Positions 62,208 to 64,000 of a stretch of DNA of 64,000 nt are shown piece by piece. Position 1 is the stretch's first letter. Every line of letters begins with the position of its first letter. Source of the DNA: CAVUQH01 sp963774445. Lineage in GTDB: Bacteria > Myxococcota_A > Polyangia > Haliangiales > Haliangiaceae. The notes under the pieces are model-generated. The model was not told the DNA's origin. It searched no databases and saw only the letters and a program-made list of their open reading frames with translations. Position numbers and translations under genes: made by a program. The stretch lies in contig CAVZFC010000032.1 of assembly GCA_963774445.1 (NCBI GenBank), positions 372,001-436,000 on the forward strand. Reading direction: 5' to 3'.

Positions 62208-64000
62208 GTTGGCTGTTCGGATTTTTCGCCGTGGTCCTGTTCTTCGACGCCGTGCGCATGCGCGGCCGGCTGGGCGGCCTCGCGCGCCTGGACGGCGAGC
62301 CGGGAGATCCGGCCGGCGTCGACCTCGTCACCGCCCCCGGCGCCGAGGTCCCCGACGAGGTCCGCGCCCGCGCCGCCGGACACTGCGCCGAGCACCAGCT
62401 CGACGCGCTCGACCTGGTCCCGCGCGACCTGCCGGTGCAGCGCGCCCTGGCGCTGGCGTCGCTCATCGACCCGCGCGAGTTCAGAAAGCAGCTCCTGGCT
62501 CAGGGCCGCACCGCCGGCCACGCGCTGGCGCTAACCCCCGAGCTTTGCCGCCGCGCCGACATCACGCCGGGCGAGACGGCCGATCCGGTGGCGTTCATCC
62601 GCATCGCCACCCGGGTCAAGGCGTACGCGCCAGCGTCCACCGATCTGGCGGTCGCCCGCGGGCTGCGCGCCGCGCGCGAGGACGGCAGCAAGCGCCTGGC
62701 GGTCACCGAGGAGGTGATCGGCGGGGTCACGCCGTACGTGCTGGGCGTGCAGCTGATCATCTTTGCCCTGCTCGTCCTCGGCGTCGCGCTGCCGGGCGCC
62801 CGGCTGGCGGGGCTGATCGCGCTGGGCGTCTTCCACCTGCAACCGATCGTCGCCACCCTGGGCACGCCGCTGCTGCCGCGCGACCTGGTGCCGATCACGC
62901 TCCTGCGGCTGCCCTGGGAGCTCCTCACCTGGCTGCGCACGGTGACCGGGCGCTGGCGCCCCGACGCCGCCGACCCGGTGGACGAGCGGCGCCCCGCCTA
63001 CCGCGAGCTCCTGGCCGGCGACCCGGCCCGCTTCTTCGAGCCGCGCCGCGACAGCTGCCCGGTCTGCGAGAGCAAGGCCCTGGCCGTGCACCTGCACACC
63101 CGCGACCTGCTCCAGCACAAGCCGGGGCGCTTCACCCTGGAGCGCTGCGACGACTGCGGGCACATCTTCCAGAACCCGCGTCTGAGCCTGGAGGGCCTCG
63201 ACTTCTACTACCGCGACTTCTACGACGGCCTGGGCGAGAAGGGGATGGAGTTCATCTTCGGCTACAGCAGCGAGAGCTACATCGACCGGGCCAACATGGT
63301 GAAGCAGCACGTTCACCCATCGCGCTGGCTGGACGTCGGCACCGGCCACGGCCACTTCTGCTGCGTGGCCAAGGAGCTTCTGCCCGAGACCCGTTTCGAC
63401 GGCCTGGATCTCAGCGAGAGCGTCGAGGAGGCCGAGCGCCGGGGTTGGATCGCCACCGGCCACCGCGGCCTGTTTCCCGAGCGAGCCCACGACATCGCCG
63501 GCAGCTACGACGTGGTCAGCATGCACCACTACCTCGAGCACACCCTCGACCCGGCCTCCGAGCTGGCGGCGGCGAACACGGCGCTGGCCGCCGGCGGTCA
63601 CCTGCTGATCGAGGTGCCCGACCCGGACTGCCGGCTGGGCCGCTGGCTCGGCCGTTACTGGCTGCCGTGGTTCCAGCCGCAGCACCAGCACCTCTTGTCG
63701 GTCGCCAACCTCGAGCGGCTGCTCGAGAAGAACGGCTTCCACACGGTCGAGTGGCACCGCGGCGAAGCTCACCAACAAGTGGACTTCCTGTTCGCGCTCT
63801 ATCTCATCCTCGACCGGATCGCGCCGCCGACCAACGTCCCCTGGCGCGAGCCGCCGGGTCTCGCGCGCCGCGCCTGGCGGGCCCTGGTCTGGACCATCGG
63901 CGTGCCGTTCATGCCGCTCGCGCGCCTCGCCGACCAGATTGCCAGCCCGGCCATGCGCCGAGCCCACGCCTCCAATACCTACCGGGTGTTGGCTCAGAAG
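62204..64000 (+). CDS. membrane domain fused to Zn-ribbon SAM methyltransferase (3' end outside window)
   Basis: The frame is open from ATG 62204 (GGAGGAGCT before it) to the last base, so the product is over 599 residues and truncated by the window. The N-terminus begins MSWLFGFFAVVLFFDA; a hydrophobic region (VLGVQLIIFALLVLG, LAGLIALGVFHLQ) lies near 180-215. From about residue 283: zinc ribbon CPVCES ... CDDCGH followed by FQNPRL, as in several polyketide or sugar methyltransferases, then a class I methyltransferase core (WLDVGTGHGHF, FDGLDLSES, YDVVSMHHYLEHT, LLIEVPDPD). The stop of the previous gene overlaps its start (ATGA). Confidence 0.85.
   Translation, partial: MSWLFGFFAVVLFFDAVRMRGRLGGLARLDGEPGDPAGVDLVTAPGAEVPDEVRARAAGHCAEHQLDALDLVPRDLPVQRALALASLIDPREFRKQLLAQGRTAGHALALTPELCRRADITPGETADPVAFIRIATRVKAYAPASTDLAVARGLRAAREDGSKRLAVTEEVIGGVTPYVLGVQLIIFALLVLGVALPGARLAGLIALGVFHLQPIVATLGTPLLPRDLVPITLLRLPWELLTWLRTVTGRWRPDAADPVDERRPAYRELLAGDPARFFEPRRDSCPVCESKALAVHLHTRDLLQHKPGRFTLERCDDCGHIFQNPRLSLEGLDFYYRDFYDGLGEKGMEFIFGYSSESYIDRANMVKQHVHPSRWLDVGTGHGHFCCVAKELLPETRFDGLDLSESVEEAERRGWIATGHRGLFPERAHDIAGSYDVVSMHHYLEHTLDPASELAAANTALAAGGHLLIEVPDPDCRLGRWLGRYWLPWFQPQHQHLLSVANLERLLEKNGFHTVEWHRGEAHQQVDFLFALYLILDRIAPPTNVPWREPPGLARRAWRALVWTIGVPFMPLARLADQIASPAMRRAHASNTYRVLAQK

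Overview
The window is about 64 kb of very GC-rich, densely coding bacterial DNA. Several features point to a myxobacterium-like member of the Myxococcota (order not resolvable here): many short lipoproteins, MYXO-CTERM-type C-termini at 13735-15378 and inside 24779-25795, AgmX/PglI-type and OmpA envelope proteins, many two-component sensors, a Hanks-type Ser/Thr kinase and a large PUFA-synthase-like PKS. No rRNA, tRNA, insertion sequence, phage gene or CRISPR array was seen.

Layout. 0-4.2 kb: the end of a ParA-like ATPase, a gamma-glutamyltransferase-family enzyme, a 5'-truncated Cys-rich gene and an FGE-domain lipoprotein. 4.2-13.1 kb: envelope lipoproteins, a split MacAB-like efflux operon (adaptor, ATPase, permease), an NtrC-type regulator with its histidine kinase, and a divergent IPT-domain protein plus lipoprotein. 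13.3-28.4 kb: an RRM protein with a clear terminator, a phosphodiester-glycosidase-like MYXO-CTERM protein, an EF-hand lipoprotein, a WXXGXW-repeat protein, large sensor kinases, a DUF3570/DUF4266 pair, a Rieske Tat lipoprotein and an outer-membrane-like protein. 28.6-36.7 kb: a complete nine-gene V-type ATPase operon in the order of the Enterococcus ntp operon (F-I-K-E-C-G-A-B-D). 36.8-48.2 kb: a 46-residue membrane peptide, more kinases, a lipoprotein-like methyltransferase, an OmpA-like protein, a Zn-ribbon/hydrolase protein and YkgJ/SEC-C. 48.3 kb to the end: a secondary-lipid/polyketide operon of two giant synthases, a free ACP, two related alpha/beta hydrolases (one fused to a glycosyltransferase) and a membrane/methyltransferase protein that runs off the window.

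Main inference. Upstream of eight transcription units I see sequences matching the sigma-54 -24/-12 element (TGGCACG-N4-TTGCW). Five of them, driving efflux, kinase-regulator, IPT, EF-hand and V-ATPase units, also have an upstream palindrome of the form CTGCRR-N3-YYGCAG at enhancer distance. The window encodes an NtrC-family activator with the GAFTGA loop in the middle of these units. The simplest reading is a local, autoregulated sigma-54 regulon joining ion pumping, efflux and envelope proteins. At three of these promoters the -12 cytosine lies exactly 14 nt before the start codon and no Shine-Dalgarno is visible, which suggests near-leaderless mRNAs.

Sequence integrity. Three otherwise intact genes (EF-hand lipoprotein, REC-HK-REC kinase, V-ATPase subunit A) are each broken by one extra base at a site that should read GTCGAC. 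This looks systematic and may be an assembly or base-calling artefact. The A/B junction of the V-ATPase lacks the stop/start overlap used elsewhere in that operon. All functional calls come from reading motifs by eye; no database search was run.
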